DNA of 64,000 nt. Source: Mixta hanseatica. GTDB lineage: Bacteria > Pseudomonadota > Gammaproteobacteria > Enterobacterales > Enterobacteriaceae. The position numbers and the translations under genes are program-made. The stretch covers positions 3,658,001 to 3,722,000 of the forward strand of contig NZ_CP082904.1 in assembly GCF_023517775.1 (NCBI RefSeq), given 5' to 3'. The notes below the pieces were generated by a model. That model did no database searches, had not been told where the DNA came from, and was given only the letters and a program-made list of their open reading frames with translations. Shown here one piece after another: positions 9,099 through 20,037 of the stretch (positions are counted from its first letter, which is position 1; the number at the start of each line of letters is the position of its first letter).

Positions 9099-9527
9099 AT
9101 GATTGACCCGAAAAAAATTGAACAACTTGCTCGTCAGGTACATGAAGCAATGCCGAAAGGCATTCGCGAATTTGGCGATGATGTTGAGAAGAAAATTCGC
9201 CAGGTCCTGCAGGCGCAGCTGACGCGTATGGACCTGGTAAACCGCGAAGAGTTTGATGTGCAGACGCAGGTACTGCTGCGCACCCGTGAAAAGCTCGCGG
9301 TGCTGGAACAGCGCCTGGCGGCCCTGGAAAGCCAAAGCGGAAATACGGCGTCCGCCACCGCGTCCAGCACGCCGGTAACCTCTACCATGCAGAGCTCGCA
9401 GACTAATACGGTCACCGCACCGCCGACATCGCCTGCTGCCACTCCGGCATCAGCGGCAGCGACTCCGGCCACCCCGGCATCGCCTGCTTCAGATGATGCG
9501 GTGAAAACAGAAGACCCTAACCGCTAA
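9099..9527 (+). CDS. ubiK: ubiquinone biosynthesis accessory factor UbiK (YqiC)
   Basis: 142 residues against about 96 in E. coli. Residues 1-80 match UbiK closely: [21 protein letters not shown]..., the amphipathic first helix and then a coiled-coil ([21 protein letters not shown]-type heptads). UbiK assists the cytosolic UbiJ-containing complex in late ubiquinone synthesis. Residues from about 81 are an extra tail of almost only Thr, Ala, Ser and Pro ending in EDPNR, with no homology I recognise. Transcribed alone, divergent from ribB. Confidence 0.92.
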   Translation: MIDPKKIEQLARQVHEAMPKGIREFGDDVEKKIRQVLQAQLTRMDLVNREEFDVQTQVLLRTREKLAVLEQRLAALESQSGNTASATASSTPVTSTMQSSQTNTVTAPPTSPAATPASAAATPATPASPASDDAVKTEDPNR

Positions 9528-9533
9528 TGCTAT

Positions 9534-9562
9534 CGGCAGGCTAAAATTACTTTAGCCTGCCG
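9534..9562. terminator. hairpin between ubiK and hldE
   Basis: A perfect 12-bp stem (CGGCAGGCTAAA with 9551-9562) lies between the convergent ubiK and hldE 3' ends. No proper T-run follows on either strand, so it may be a weak terminator or an RNA-stabilising hairpin. Confidence 0.55.
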
Positions 9563-9579
9563 TTGTGGGTTACTCGTGC

Positions 9580-11001
9580 TTATGAACGAATCCGCTTGAT
9601 GATATTGGTGGTAGAAATACCGTCCTCAAAATTCAGCACGCGCACTTCTCCGCCGTTAGCCCAGACCTCTTCACTACCGGCAATCTCTTCCGGTTTATAG
9701 TCGCCGCCTTTTACCAGCAGATCGGGCAGAACGCCCGCGATCAGTCGTTGCGGGGTATCCTCTTCAAAAGAGACCACCCAGTCGACCGATTCCAGCGCAC
9801 CCAGCACAATCATACGGTTTTCCAGCGGATTGACCGGACGGCTGTCGCCCTTCAGGCGTCGGGTTGACGCATCGCTGTTAACCGCCACAATCAGGCGATC
9901 GCCCAGCTTACGGGCATTTGATAAATAAGAGACATGACCGGCGTGCAGAATGTCAAAAACGCCATTGGTCATCACCACTTTTTCGCCACGCTGACGCGCC
10001 AGCGCCACCGCATCCTTCAGCTGCGCTTCATCCATAATGCCGAAGCCGCTTTCCGGACGGGCATGGATAGCGTTTTCCAGTTCAACCGGCGATACGGTTG
10101 AGGTGCCCAGTTTGCCGACCACCACGCCTGCCGCCGCATTAGCGAGGAAACAGGCCGCTTCCAGATCGTCGCCAGACGCCAGCGAGGCGGCCAGCACGCC
10201 AATTACGGTATCGCCTGCGCCGGTCACGTCATAAACTTCCTGCGCCTGCGTAGGTAAATGCAGCGGAGCCTTGCCCGGTTGCAGCAGCGTCATGCCGTTT
10301 TCAGAGCGGGTTACCAGCAGCGCCGAGAGTTCATAGTCCGCCACCAGTTGCATGCCACGCTCAACAATCTGCGCTTCATCCTGACATTTACCTACCACGG
10401 CCTCAAACTCAGAGAGATTCGGGGTCAGCAACGTTGCGCCACGGTAGCGTTCAAAATCAGTACCTTTCGGATCCACCAGCACCGGCACGTTCGCCACGCG
10501 CGCCAGCTGGATCATCTGCTGTACGCTGGCCAGCGCCCCTTTCGCGTAATCAGAGAGCACCAGCGCGCCGGAGCGCGGCAGCGCGGCGGCGATACGCTGA
10601 TGAAGCGGCTCAGGATCGATACCGGCAAATCCCTCTTCAAAATCGAGACGGATCAGCTGTTGGTTACGGGAAAGCACGCGCAGTTTGGTGATCGTCGGGT
10701 GCGTTGGCAACGCCACAAAATCGCATTTTACATTAACGTTTTGCAGGCTGACGCCCAGCGCGCGGGCGGCGTCATCAATGCCCGTCAGGCCGATAAGACG
10801 CGACGATGCGCCCAGCGCAGCGATGTTCATCGCCACGTTAGCCGCGCCGCCAGGACGCTCTTCGACATTGTCCACTTTCACTACCGGCACCGGCGCTTCC
10901 GGCGAAATACGGCTGGTAGGGCCATACCAGTAGCGATCCAGCATCACATCGCCGACGACCAGCACTTCTGCACGGTTAAATTCGGGCAGTGTCACTTTCA
11001 T
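9580..11001 (-). CDS. hldE: bifunctional heptose 7-phosphate kinase / heptose 1-phosphate adenylyltransferase HldE
   Basis: 473 residues (E. coli 477). The N-terminal ribokinase/PfkB-type domain (about 1-315) phosphorylates D-glycero-D-manno-heptose 7-phosphate at C1; its anion-hole motif DVTGAGDT is present. The C-terminal nucleotidyltransferase domain (about 340-473) starts with [14 protein letters not shown], containing the HxGH ATP-binding motif, and makes ADP-heptose for LPS inner core. The ATG at 10999-11001 (MKVTLPEF) is the conserved start; the open frame upstream to 11049 lacks similarity. It follows glnE on the same strand, as in E. coli. Confidence 0.97.
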   Translation of the reverse strand: MKVTLPEFNRAEVLVVGDVMLDRYWYGPTSRISPEAPVPVVKVDNVEERPGGAANVAMNIAALGASSRLIGLTGIDDAARALGVSLQNVNVKCDFVALPTHPTITKLRVLSRNQQLIRLDFEEGFAGIDPEPLHQRIAAALPRSGALVLSDYAKGALASVQQMIQLARVANVPVLVDPKGTDFERYRGATLLTPNLSEFEAVVGKCQDEAQIVERGMQLVADYELSALLVTRSENGMTLLQPGKAPLHLPTQAQEVYDVTGAGDTVIGVLAASLASGDDLEAACFLANAAAGVVVGKLGTSTVSPVELENAIHARPESGFGIMDEAQLKDAVALARQRGEKVVMTNGVFDILHAGHVSYLSNARKLGDRLIVAVNSDASTRRLKGDSRPVNPLENRMIVLGALESVDWVVSFEEDTPQRLIAGVLPDLLVKGGDYKPEEIAGSEEVWANGGEVRVLNFEDGISTTNIIKRIRS

Positions 11002-11087
11002 TACAGAGACTCCAGACTGCAGTAAAAATATTGCGCGCGATAATAACACAGCTGCGTTAAAACGCTGATTCGCCCATTGCGGTTCTT

Positions 11088-13946
11088 TTAGCGCTCCGCT
11101 GGCATAGTTTGCAGCCAGCGCTGCCAGCTCGCCTGCACCTCCTGCCGCTCACGCATAAACAACGCCATCGCCACGTGCCCGGCCTGCTCCTGCAGCGCCA
11201 GATGATGCAACTCGTCGCGCAGCGTAACGTAGGCCTGCGTCAAGGCATCCGCTTCCTGTTGGGATATTTTGCGGTGCCGGGCCAGCAGTTCGAGGATGCG
11301 TACGTTATCTGACCATGCCGTTAGCTTAGGCTCCTGCGCCGCATAACACAGCAGCAGATATTGAGTAATAAATTCAATATCGGTAATGCCGCCCTCATCC
11401 GCTTTAATATCCCAGCGGCCTTTGTGTTTATGGCTCAGATGAGCATACATTTTTTCGCGCATTTCGCGCACTTCGGTTTGCAGCGTTGCGGCATCGCGCG
11501 GTAAGCAGAGGATGTGGCGGCGGATCGCGTCAAAGCGCTGGCTGAGCGCCGGCTCGCCATAAACGATTCGCGCCCTGACCAGTGCCTGATGCTCCCAGGT
11601 CCAGGCATCGTTACGCTGATACTCCTCAAACGCGTCCAGCGTGCTGACCAGCATTCCGGCCGAGCCGGAAGGCCGCAAGCGCGCATCCACTTCATACAGA
11701 ATCCCGGATGAGGTACGGGTGCTGAACAGGTGCATCACCCGCTGCGCCAGGCGTAAATAAAACTGGCGGCCGTCGATAGCGCGTTCGCCATCGGTCACCG
11801 CATCAGGCGGACAGTTATGCAAAAAAACCAGATCGAGATCGGAGCTGTAACCCAGTTCCCAGCCGCCCAGCTTGCCATAGCCGACTACGGCAAAGCCGCG
11901 ATCGCCCTGCTGCAGATGCGATGGTCTGCCGTAGCGCTGCGTCATCATATTCCAGGCCTGCTGCACAACAGCCTGAATAATTGCTTCGGCCAGCCAGGTG
12001 AGGTGATCGCTTACTTTCATCACCGGCAGCGTGCCCGCGATATCCGCCGCGGCGATACGCAACTGCTGTACCTGCTTAAACTGGCGCAGCGCTTCCAGCT
12101 GTTGCTCTTCATCATCTTCAGGGATACGCAGCAGATACTGGCGCAGCTCATCACGGTAGGCATCCGTTGCGGTGGGCTGATACAGCGTGGCGGGATCGAG
12201 CAGCTCATCCAGCAACAGCGGATAGCGCGCCAGCTGGCTGGCGATCATCGGCGAGGCGGCGCACAACCGAATAAGCTGCTTCAGCGCGCCGGGGGATTCC
12301 GTTAACAGTTCAAGATAGGTGGTGCGCGTTACCACGCCCAGCAGTAAGGGAATCAAACGCTGTAGCGTGATATCCGCATCGGCGCGAATGCAGACTTCAT
12401 GCAACAAACGCGGCATCAGCTGATCGAGCGCCAGCCGACCGCGCGGACCAATAGTGCGTTTATCCACATCCTGACGAAACGCCTGCAGCGTACGCGCAAG
12501 ATGCTGACGGGCCGACTCCTCAAGATGCGCCAGCAGAGCCTGCAGATCGCTTTGCTCAAGCTTATCAAGCCACAGCTCGGTCATGCCCTGGTTTTCGTGT
12601 TCTTCCGCACTATCCGGCGTATCCTCGCCGATCAGCTCGTTAAAAATCAGCCGCACCTGCGCCATCTGGTTTTCCAGCGCCTGATGTAGCGTCGCCCAGT
12701 CGGCAAACCCCATCGCCCAGGCGAGGCGCGCCTGATTTAACGCATCCGTCGGCAGCGTTTGCGTTTGTTCATCGGCGATGCTCTGTAACAGGTTCTCTAA
12801 ACGGCGCAAAAACAGGTAGGCTTCGCGCAGCGCATTAGCCTGCGGCTGCGTCAATAGATGTAGCTCTTCAATGGCGGAGAGCGTTGGCAATAGCGCGCGC
12901 TGTTGAAGCGTGCGCTCGCGCCCGCCGCGAATAAGCTGGAACACCTGCACAATAAACTCGCTTTCACGAATCCCGCCAGCACCCAGTTTGATATTATCTT
13001 TCAGGCCGCGTCGTCGAACTTCACGCGCAATCATGCCTTTCATATTGCGCAGCGACTGAATAACGCTGAAATCAATGTAGCGGCGATAAATAAAGGGCCG
13101 CAGCATCTGCTGCAGCTCCTGGCTCCAGCGATCGTCGCTGTTGCCCATCAGACGCGCCTTCACCATCGCATAACGCTCCCAGTCGCGTCCCTGCTCCTGA
13201 TAATAATCTTCCAGCGCCGCAAAGCTCATCACCAGCGGCCCGCTGTCGCCGAAAGGACGCAGCCGCATATCGACGCGATAAACAAAGCCATCCGCCGTCG
13301 GCTGGTCGAGCACTTTGATCAACCGTTGCCCCAGCCGGGTGAAAAATTGCGCATTATCCAGCTCGCGTCGTCCGCCGCGGGTCGAGCCGTTTTCCGGCCA
13401 AACAAAAATTAGATCGATATCAGAAGAGAAATTCAGCTCGCCGCCGCCTAACTTGCCCATACCGAGAATCAGCAGCGGCTGCGGCTCACCTGCGGCGTTG
13501 CACGGGGTACCGAAATCGTTACAACAGGCCTGCCACAGCCAGTCTCGCGCGGCGACAATCAAGGTTTCGGCCAGCACGCTTAGCTGCTGGAGAGTATCCT
13601 GGGTAGCGCTTTCCCCCGTGGTCTGCATCCAGGCGATACGTACCATCATCTGCCGCCGGAACAGACGCAGCTGACGCATTAACGCCGTTTCATCCGTTAC
13701 CGTTTGCAGCTGTTGGTTGAGCCAGTCGGCATAGCATTGCCATTCATCCGGTTGCGGGGTCTGTTCCGTTAGCTGCTGCCACCACTCCGGATGCTGTTGC
13801 AGGCTATCGGCAACAAAATCACTGAAGGCCAGCAGGGCCTGCTGCTGCAGGCTTAGTGACGCAAGCGTACAATCCAGCCGCTCCGCCGTTTTCTCTGCCT
13901 GTTGCTGCAACAGTTCGGGCAGCGGTGCGGTTAAGGTTGGCAGCAT
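11088..13946 (-). CDS. glnE: bifunctional glutamine synthetase adenylyltransferase/deadenylase GlnE
   Basis: 952 residues, close to the E. coli 946. GlnE adenylylates glutamine synthetase when nitrogen is ample and removes AMP when it is limiting, under control of PII (GlnB) and glutamine. Both nucleotidyltransferase domains are intact, each with a GxGKLGG...SSDxDLxF signature: [20 protein letters not shown] in the N-half and [20 protein letters not shown] in the C-half. It lies 20 bases after ygiF and is followed by hldE, forming the conserved ygiF-glnE-hldE unit. Confidence 0.97.
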   Translation of the reverse strand: MLPTLTAPLPELLQQQAEKTAERLDCTLASLSLQQQALLAFSDFVADSLQQHPEWWQQLTEQTPQPDEWQCYADWLNQQLQTVTDETALMRQLRLFRRQMMVRIAWMQTTGESATQDTLQQLSVLAETLIVAARDWLWQACCNDFGTPCNAAGEPQPLLILGMGKLGGGELNFSSDIDLIFVWPENGSTRGGRRELDNAQFFTRLGQRLIKVLDQPTADGFVYRVDMRLRPFGDSGPLVMSFAALEDYYQEQGRDWERYAMVKARLMGNSDDRWSQELQQMLRPFIYRRYIDFSVIQSLRNMKGMIAREVRRRGLKDNIKLGAGGIRESEFIVQVFQLIRGGRERTLQQRALLPTLSAIEELHLLTQPQANALREAYLFLRRLENLLQSIADEQTQTLPTDALNQARLAWAMGFADWATLHQALENQMAQVRLIFNELIGEDTPDSAEEHENQGMTELWLDKLEQSDLQALLAHLEESARQHLARTLQAFRQDVDKRTIGPRGRLALDQLMPRLLHEVCIRADADITLQRLIPLLLGVVTRTTYLELLTESPGALKQLIRLCAASPMIASQLARYPLLLDELLDPATLYQPTATDAYRDELRQYLLRIPEDDEEQQLEALRQFKQVQQLRIAAADIAGTLPVMKVSDHLTWLAEAIIQAVVQQAWNMMTQRYGRPSHLQQGDRGFAVVGYGKLGGWELGYSSDLDLVFLHNCPPDAVTDGERAIDGRQFYLRLAQRVMHLFSTRTSSGILYEVDARLRPSGSAGMLVSTLDAFEEYQRNDAWTWEHQALVRARIVYGEPALSQRFDAIRRHILCLPRDAATLQTEVREMREKMYAHLSHKHKGRWDIKADEGGITDIEFITQYLLLCYAAQEPKLTAWSDNVRILELLARHRKISQQEADALTQAYVTLRDELHHLALQEQAGHVAMALFMRERQEVQASWQRWLQTMPAER

Positions 13947-13966
13947 AGCTTCTCCCTGAAATATGA

Positions 13967-15271
13967 TCAGATATTGCCGTTAAGCCAAAATGCCGGCTGC
14001 TTAAGCGCCTGGCGGCACAGCATATCCAGCTGGTGATAATGGCCCGCGTGAATGGCCTGCGCCAGTTGCTGCCAGGACAACAGCCAGCTTTCTACATCCT
14101 GCTGCGGATAAGCCCCAGCCAGCAGGCGAACGGCCAACAGCTGACGTGACAGACGCGTCAGTTTATCCAGATACTCGTTATGCTGGCGTATCGTCATGAA
14201 GGTTTCCTTCAGATCGGCGGCCACGCGCCCCAGCATAATATCAGCGAAGCGCTTAAAAGAACCCTGGAGCCGGTCGGCATTCTTCTGATCGATAAAAGGA
14301 CGCCAGCCCGCGTTAATCAACCAGCCGGAAAAGGTAAGCTGAGCATCCAGCCAGCGCGGGCTGTAACATAATGCTTGCGCTGTCGGCGACTCATTTTCCA
14401 GCGTTTCAATCAGGTCGGTTAACTTTTGCCGTAGCGCGCTGCTGGCTTTACGCGGCACCAGCGCGCCGAACAGGGAAAAGGTCTGGCGTACCGCTTCCAG
14501 CGCTTCCAGAATCGCGTCGCGCGCCGCGGGCTCACCGCGCAACCAAAGCTCTTCGTGGTATTGCCATTGCTTAAGCGCCAGGGTTAATGCCGCCTGCATC
14601 CCCTCTTCCACGGTGGATTTGGGTTTGAATTGCAGGATCGGCAGCGGGCGCACCGACTGTTGCGGTTTCCCCTGTGCCAGCCAATAACCGCGCGCCGCTT
14701 TGCTCAGGCTGCCGAGACGTAACCCTTCTGCTTTGCCTAATTCAGCGGCAAGCGCCAGCACATCAGCCAGCTCGCCCTGCTTCAGCTCCAGTTCGATCTC
14801 CTGAAGCGGCTCGCTGAATTCGCCAGCGCTTACCTCCCCGCGATCCAGAGCCACTTCTATCTGACTGTTGCCCCAGGTAACCAGCCAGCGCTCACGATTG
14901 AAATGGGTAGTAAACAGCGGCTTAAGCTGTTGCTGTAAGGCGTTCAGATCGCAACCTTCAGGCCAAATCTCGGCAGGAAGACGCGCGATGTCCAGCTCGG
15001 GTTGGGTTAACTCAACGTTATATTCCGGGCGCTGATGCAGGCCGCCCATGCTCTGCCCGGCAGCTTTCAGCGTCATTTCCCAGGATGCGCCGATGCCGCG
15101 GATGCGCAGGCCCATATCCCAGCGGCGCAGCTGGTTATCCGGCGTCTCATAATAGATGTTAGTCAACGCCAGCGGCGCGCTGTATTGATGGGGAAAGGCC
15201 GCCAGTTGGCTACCCAGTCTTTCTGCCGCCTGCGGCGTGGCAATGAACTTTAACTCGATTTCAATGGTCAT
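13967..15271 (-). CDS. ygiF: inorganic triphosphatase YgiF (CYTH-CHAD)
   Basis: 434 residues (E. coli 433). The N-terminal CYTH domain begins with EIELKF and hydrolyses inorganic triphosphate to phosphate and pyrophosphate in a tunnel lined by Glu and Arg/Lys residues. The C-terminal part, from about residue 220, is a helical CHAD domain that is thought to bind polyphosphate. It opens the ygiF-glnE-hldE operon and is divergent from ygiM. Confidence 0.95.
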   Translation of the reverse strand: MTIEIELKFIATPQAAERLGSQLAAFPHQYSAPLALTNIYYETPDNQLRRWDMGLRIRGIGASWEMTLKAAGQSMGGLHQRPEYNVELTQPELDIARLPAEIWPEGCDLNALQQQLKPLFTTHFNRERWLVTWGNSQIEVALDRGEVSAGEFSEPLQEIELELKQGELADVLALAAELGKAEGLRLGSLSKAARGYWLAQGKPQQSVRPLPILQFKPKSTVEEGMQAALTLALKQWQYHEELWLRGEPAARDAILEALEAVRQTFSLFGALVPRKASSALRQKLTDLIETLENESPTAQALCYSPRWLDAQLTFSGWLINAGWRPFIDQKNADRLQGSFKRFADIMLGRVAADLKETFMTIRQHNEYLDKLTRLSRQLLAVRLLAGAYPQQDVESWLLSWQQLAQAIHAGHYHQLDMLCRQALKQPAFWLNGNI

Positions 15272-15461
15272 AATTTTTCATTCAATCTTTCACTGGCACA
15301 GATATCAGGAATAAACCGAAGAGTAATGCAGATAACCTGCTGCTGTCTCTGCTTTATTATGCTTTCGCGAGCCTGGCTGCATCAGTCTGAGACCAGGATA
15401 GTTCTCATTCAGATTTTTGCGTAGCCTATCCAGACTGTGCCCTAAAATTTTTCCGGAACAG

Positions 15462-16100
15462 ATGAAAAAACAATATCGAATGAAAAAATCACACTTTATT
15501 GGCCTGACTTTGCTGGCTTTCAGCGTTACTGTCCCCGCCCACGCCGAAGAGAAACGGTATATCTCCGATGAATTATCCACCTGGGTTCGTAGCGGCCCGG
15601 GCGATCAGTATCGCCTGGTCGGCAAACTGAACGCGGGCGAGCAGGTCACGCTGCTGCAAACCAATAATGCTACCCAGTATGGCCAGATCCGCGATGCGGA
15701 AGGTAAAACCAACTGGATCCCGCTGGCGCAGCTGAGTATCGAACCCAGCCTGCGTACGCGCGTACCGCAGCTTGAACAGCAGGTGAAAGATCTGACCGAT
15801 AAGCTGGCTAATATCGACGGTAGCTGGAACCAGCGCACGGCGGATATGCAGAAAAAAGTGGCGGCCAGCGATACCGTGATTAACGGTCTGAAGGATGAAA
15901 ATCAGCAGCTACGCAACCAGCTGATCGTGGCGCAGAAAAAGGTCAATGCCGCCAATGTGCAGCTTGATGACAAACAGCGCACCATTATTATGCAGTGGTT
16001 TATGTATGGCGGCGGCGTCGCGGGCGTGGGCTTACTGTTGGGCCTGTTGCTGCCGCATATGATCCCACGGCGCAAGCAGAATAATCGCTGGATGAACTAA
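15462..16100 (+). CDS. ygiM: YgiM, SH3-domain protein with C-terminal membrane anchor
   Basis: 212 residues. It has a signal peptide (cleavage after AHA), a bacterial SH3 domain with the WVRSGPGDQYRLVG signature, a coiled coil (about 100-165, ending in VQLDDKQR) and a C-terminal transmembrane helix followed by a basic tail PRRKQNNRWMN. The family (TIGR04211) is periplasmic and of uncertain role. The start at 15462 is favoured by CCGGAACAG just upstream; the E. coli-like start at 15480 (MKKSHF) has a weaker site and would shorten the signal peptide by six residues. Divergent from ygiF. Confidence 0.88.
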   Translation: MKKQYRMKKSHFIGLTLLAFSVTVPAHAEEKRYISDELSTWVRSGPGDQYRLVGKLNAGEQVTLLQTNNATQYGQIRDAEGKTNWIPLAQLSIEPSLRTRVPQLEQQVKDLTDKLANIDGSWNQRTADMQKKVAASDTVINGLKDENQQLRNQLIVAQKKVNAANVQLDDKQRTIIMQWFMYGGGVAGVGLLLGLLLPHMIPRRKQNNRWMN

Positions 16101-16127
16101 CAAGCCGTCACGCTTTTTTGGCTAACG

Positions 16128-16168
16128 ACGACAGCAGCAGGGCTAATAACGCGCCCTGCTGCTGTCGT
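16128..16168. other. strong hairpin between ygiM and cca
   Basis: A perfect 16-bp inverted repeat (ACGACAGCAGCAGGGC at 16128-16143, partner 16153-16168) with a nine-base loop lies 27 bases after ygiM. It has no T-run on either side. It may be a Rho-type or processing-related 3' hairpin for ygiM; its role is not shown by the sequence. Confidence 0.6.
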
Positions 16169-16289
16169 GCCCGTAATTCTGCTATTGTTGTGTCAGAATA
16201 TTCCTTCTGGATATCTCTTTTTGCCGGTCTGGAAGGTTGGCGCCGGCACGCCTGATGATTAATTTGCTGAACTCTGGAGAAACCCCGTA

Positions 16290-17525
16290 GTGAAAACATA
16301 CCTTGTCGGTGGCGCGGTTCGCGATGGTTTGCTGAAGCTGCCGGTCAAAGACAAAGATTGGGTCGTGGTGGGCGCTACGCCTGAAATGATGCTGGAGCAG
16401 GGATATCAGCAGGTAGGGCGCGATTTTCCGGTCTTTCTGCATCCTGACAGCCGGGAAGAATATGCCCTGGCGCGCACCGAACGTAAATCAGGCAGCGGCT
16501 ATACCGGCTTTGTCACCTGGTTCGCGCCAGATGTTACGTTGGAGCAGGATCTGCAACGGCGCGATCTGACCATTAACGCCATCGCGCAGGATGAAAACGG
16601 CCAGTATATCGATCCTTATCAGGGCCGCGCAGACCTGGAAAAACGCCTGCTGCGCCATGTCTCCGCCGCCTTTATTGAAGATCCGCTGCGGGTGTTGCGC
16701 GTTGCGCGCTTTGCCGCCCGCTATGCGCACTTAAGCTTTCGTATCGCCGATGAAACCCTGGCCTTGATGCGTGAGATGACCGCCGACGGCGAGCTGACCC
16801 ATTTAACCGCCGAGCGCGTCTGGAAAGAGACGGAAAATGCCTTATGCACGCCGAATCCGCATGTCTATTTCCAGGTATTACGCGACTGCGGCGCGCTGGC
16901 CGTTCTGTTTCCGGAAATCGATCGGCTGTTTGGCGTACCGGCGCCGGCCAAATGGCATCCGGAAATTGATACCGGCATTCATACGCTGATGACCGTCGCT
17001 ATCGCCGCTCAGCTGACGCCGGAAGTAGATGTGCGCTTCGCTACGCTTTGTCATGATGTTGGCAAAGGACTTACGCCGCCGGAAAAATGGCCCAGCCATC
17101 CAGGCCACGGCCTCGCCGGCGTGCCGCTGGTGGAAGATATCTGCCGTCGTCTGCGCGTGCCGAACGCTATCCGCGATCTGTCGATGCTGGTGGCGGAGTT
17201 TCACGATGTGGTGCATACCATTGAAAAACAGACCGCAGAGCGGCTGGTGGCTCTGTTCGATCGTATGGATGCCTGGCGTAAGCCGCAGCGCGTTAACCAG
17301 CTGGCGCAAACCAGCGAGGCGGATGCGCGTGGACGTGCCGGATGGGAAAACAATGATTATCCACAGGGACGCTATCTGAACGAGGCATTTCGCATTGTTC
17401 AGGCGGTTTCGACCAAAGAGGTCGTGGAGGCCGGGTTCCAGGGGCTGCAGGTGCGTGAGGAGTTGACCCGTCGCCGCATCGTGGCGCTGGAGCAGTGGCA
17501 AAAAAATCAGCAACGCCCGCTTTAA
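16290..17525 (+). CDS. cca: multifunctional CCA tRNA nucleotidyltransferase
   Basis: 411 residues from a GTG start with GGAG upstream at a suitable distance. Cca adds the 3'-terminal CCA to tRNAs and, in this class, also has 2',3'-cyclic phosphodiesterase, 2'-nucleotidase and phosphatase activities. The class II nucleotidyltransferase signatures GGAVRD (near 8-13) and the acidic pair DKD (near 21-23) are present, as are RRDLTINAI and the neck segment [16 protein letters not shown]. The C-terminal HD domain has LCHDVGKG and a downstream EFHDVVH. Gene order ygiM-cca-bacA matches E. coli. Confidence 0.97.
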   Translation: MKTYLVGGAVRDGLLKLPVKDKDWVVVGATPEMMLEQGYQQVGRDFPVFLHPDSREEYALARTERKSGSGYTGFVTWFAPDVTLEQDLQRRDLTINAIAQDENGQYIDPYQGRADLEKRLLRHVSAAFIEDPLRVLRVARFAARYAHLSFRIADETLALMREMTADGELTHLTAERVWKETENALCTPNPHVYFQVLRDCGALAVLFPEIDRLFGVPAPAKWHPEIDTGIHTLMTVAIAAQLTPEVDVRFATLCHDVGKGLTPPEKWPSHPGHGLAGVPLVEDICRRLRVPNAIRDLSMLVAEFHDVVHTIEKQTAERLVALFDRMDAWRKPQRVNQLAQTSEADARGRAGWENNDYPQGRYLNEAFRIVQAVSTKEVVEAGFQGLQVREELTRRRIVALEQWQKNQQRPL

Positions 17526-17530
17526 GCCAT

Positions 17531-17560
17531 AAAAAAGGAGGCGCATACGCCTCCTTTTTT
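17531..17560. terminator. bidirectional terminator between cca and uppP
   Basis: A perfect 13-bp stem with A-run and T-run flanks (core GGAGGCG-CATA-CGCCTCC) begins five bases after the cca stop and lies 17 bases beyond the convergent uppP stop. Confidence 0.95.
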
Positions 17561-17576
17561 CGTGCTGGCAAGGGCG

Positions 17577-18398
17577 TTATACAAACACCATATAAACCGC
17601 CGCCGCGACGATAAAACGGTAGATGGCGAAAGGCACGAAAGAGATACGTTTGATGATATGCAGGAACAGCTTAATAGCCAGCAGCGCCACGATAAAGGCG
17701 GTGACAAAGCCTACTGCGAACATTGGCAGATCGTCCAGCGTCAGGAAACCCATACTTTTATACAGATCCAGCGCGGTAGCGCCCATCATCATCGGAACGG
17801 CAAGAATAAAAGAGAACTCAGAAGCCGCATAGCGACTCACGCCCATTAGCATCCCGCCGGAAATAGTCGCGCCCGAACGGGAAAAGCCCGGCCACAGAGC
17901 AAGACACTGAAAGCAACCGATCATAAACGCCTGCAGATAAGTAATATCATCGATACCTGCCGCTTTTGGCTGTTTCGGCTTAAAGAACTCCGCCGCCAGC
18001 AGCAGCACGCCGCCGACAATTAACGCATACATCACGTTGATCGGGTTAAACAGCGTTTTGATTTGATCGTGAAAGATCAGGCCGATCGCCACTGCCGGCA
18101 CCATGCCCAGCAGGATATGGATCAGTGTGAGATGCCCGGTTCCCACGCCTTCATGCTTAACTTCGCCGAAATGGATGCCGATTAAGCCGAACAGCCGCCG
18201 CCAGAACATAAAGACTACGGCAAGAATGGAGCCAAGCTGAATAACAACCTCAAAGGTTTCTGCTTTATCTCCTTCAAAACCCAGCAGATGTCCAACAATG
18301 ATCATATGCCCGGTGGATGAAACTGGGAGAAACTCCGTCAATCCTTCAACAATGCCAAGGATTGCAGCCACCCAAAGCTGATGAATATCTGCCATCAA
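17577..18398 (-). CDS. uppP: undecaprenyl-diphosphatase UppP (BacA)
   Basis: 273 residues, identical in length to E. coli BacA. This inner membrane enzyme removes a phosphate from undecaprenyl pyrophosphate so the carrier lipid can be reused for peptidoglycan; overproduction gives bacitracin resistance. The catalytic segments [15 protein letters not shown] (about 17-31) and the [13 protein letters not shown] motif (about 171-183) are intact. Multiple membrane helices are evident. Solitary gene, convergent with cca. Confidence 0.96.
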   Translation of the reverse strand: MMADIHQLWVAAILGIVEGLTEFLPVSSTGHMIIVGHLLGFEGDKAETFEVVIQLGSILAVVFMFWRRLFGLIGIHFGEVKHEGVGTGHLTLIHILLGMVPAVAIGLIFHDQIKTLFNPINVMYALIVGGVLLLAAEFFKPKQPKAAGIDDITYLQAFMIGCFQCLALWPGFSRSGATISGGMLMGVSRYAASEFSFILAVPMMMGATALDLYKSMGFLTLDDLPMFAVGFVTAFIVALLAIKLFLHIIKRISFVPFAIYRFIVAAAVYMVFV

Positions 18399-18568
18399 AT
18401 GTCCTCTACCCTAATGTTTGAACCATTAAAAAAGCGGACGTCAGGAACGTAGCCGCCAGAAAATGCGCCAACTCAGCGTAACGCCGCGTTTTTGACAGCC
18501 ATAATGTGGTTCGGTTTCATTGTGATAGCAATCACATTGGATCTATTTCAGAATTGTCCCCGCTAACG

Positions 18569-18928
18569 CTAACGCTGACGCGTTCCGCGTTCGATGATCA
18601 CGCCAACCTGCGCCGCTTGCGCGACGGCGCCTGGCTTGCTGAGCTTAATGCGCACCCATGGAGAGGCAAAGCGGCTCATCAGCAGCGTAGCCACCTCCTC
18701 TGCGACCCGTTCCACCAGGGCAAAACGCCCCTGCCCGACATGCTCGATGATGGCAGAAGCGACATCCGCGTAGCTAAGGCAATCGTTAACATCATCGCTG
18801 GCTGCCGCTTTGCGGTTATCCCATGCCAGTTCGACATCGAAAACCAGCTTCTGCTGGATGGTCTGTTCCCAGTCGTAAACGCCAATCGTAGTGATCACCG
18901 ACAGCTGTTCAATAAATACGATATCCAT
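18569..18928 (-). CDS. folB: dihydroneopterin aldolase FolB
   Basis: 119 residues. FolB cleaves 7,8-dihydroneopterin to glycolaldehyde and 6-hydroxymethyl-7,8-dihydropterin in folate synthesis, and can epimerise the substrate. The start MDIVFIEQLSVITTIGVYDWE and the catalytic-region residues in the YADV and FALVERVAEEVA segments match the family; the conserved KPGAVAQA near the C-terminus is present. Divergent from plsY, with a 107-base shared control region, as in E. coli. Confidence 0.95.
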   Translation of the reverse strand: MDIVFIEQLSVITTIGVYDWEQTIQQKLVFDVELAWDNRKAAASDDVNDCLSYADVASAIIEHVGQGRFALVERVAEEVATLLMSRFASPWVRIKLSKPGAVAQAAQVGVIIERGTRQR

Positions 18929-19035
18929 GATGGCACTCTCTGTTTTTGCGTTAACCGGATACCACTTCCGGCGAATTATGCGTATTATCCACAGATGATG
19001 AGAATAAAACGACCCTTACGAAACGGAACGGTGTT

Positions 19036-19635
19036 ATGAGTGCAATCGCGCTTGGTATGATTATTTTCGCGTATCTGTGCGGCTCCATTTCCAGCGCTAT
19101 TTTAGTTTGCCGGCTCGCAGGCCTTCCCGATCCACGTCATAACGGCTCCGGTAATCCCGGCGCGACCAATGTGCTGAGGATCGGCGGCAAAGGTGCCGCA
19201 GCTGCCGTACTGGTGTTTGACGTTCTTAAAGGCATGTTGCCCGTCTGGCTTGCCTGGACGCTGGGCATTTCGCCAATCTATTTGGGCCTGACCGCCATTG
19301 CCGCCTGCCTGGGACATATCTATCCGGTGTTCTTCCGCTTTCGCGGCGGTAAAGGCGTGGCGACCGCCTTTGGCGCCATCGCGCCTATCGGCTGGGATTT
19401 AACCGGCTTGATGACCGGCACCTGGCTGCTTACCGTGCTGCTCAGCGGTTACTCTTCTTTAGGCGCTATTGTTAGCGCACTTATTGCGCCTTTCTACGTC
19501 TGGTGGTTTAAACCCCAGTTCACCTTCCCGGTAGCGATGCTTTCCTGTCTGATCCTGTTACGCCATCACGATAATATTCAGCGTTTATGGCGTGGGCAGG
19601 AGACGAAAATCTGGAAAAAAAGAAATAAAAAATAA
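19036..19635 (+). CDS. plsY: acyl-phosphate:glycerol-3-phosphate acyltransferase PlsY
   Basis: 199 residues. PlsY is a polytopic inner membrane enzyme that transfers an acyl group from acyl-phosphate to glycerol 3-phosphate, the first step of phospholipid synthesis. The three family motifs are visible: [12 protein letters not shown] (about 36-47), [18 protein letters not shown] (about 93-110) and GYSSLGAI (about 140-147). The C-terminus is basic. Gene order with folB is conserved. Confidence 0.96.
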   Translation: MSAIALGMIIFAYLCGSISSAILVCRLAGLPDPRHNGSGNPGATNVLRIGGKGAAAAVLVFDVLKGMLPVWLAWTLGISPIYLGLTAIAACLGHIYPVFFRFRGGKGVATAFGAIAPIGWDLTGLMTGTWLLTVLLSGYSSLGAIVSALIAPFYVWWFKPQFTFPVAMLSCLILLRHHDNIQRLWRGQETKIWKKRNKK

Positions 19636-20037
19636 CACAGGGCGTAGCCACGCTCTGTGTCAGCGCTTTCCGCAGGCAAAATCTTATTAACTTCGCGGCC
19701 TATTTTTCTGCGGCCTGGGTAAAGGAAAAGAGTCCTGTCTGAGATATTTCTTCGCGCAAACGCATTACTATTACAATTACGCTGCCTGTAACTTTTCCAG
19801 GGCAGAACGGCGCGTGAAATAGAATTAATCGTTACTGTCGCGCTTGTAAAAATAATATGCCTTTTCTGGAATAACCCTTATTGCAAACCCATGTTAATAG
19901 CGGTTCTCCATGCTTGGTTATATCCGCATCTGTCTGCTGAGCAACGACACGGCTACTATCTCCCTGATTTTATAAAGCATAACAGGTCACCTCATCATGC
20001 GATGAGTATTCAACGGAAGAAAAAAGAGGACACAACA
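19636..20037. other. 402-base AT-richer gap between plsY and the microcin-like gene
   Basis: A stem at 19635-19660 (ACACAGGGCGT with one G-U pair) follows plsY without a clear T-run. After it I see no gene of convincing quality on either strand. The last 147 bases happen to be open in frame with the downstream gene, but no ribosome site or homology supports translation there. An AT-rich stretch near 19840-19860 (TAATAT) could be promoter sequence for the downstream gene. No candidate immunity gene is seen. Confidence 0.5.

Noticed and set aside
10258-11025. 255-codon plus-strand frame opposite hldE
   Set aside because: Arg/His-rich translation typical of an antisense shadow of a GC-rich gene; hldE on the minus strand is unambiguous.
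19891-20037. Longer start for the microcin-like gene (ATG at 19891 or at 20002)
   Set aside because: The internal ATG at 20038 has an AGAGGA ribosome site and begins a recognisable leader; the upstream residues show no signal or homology.
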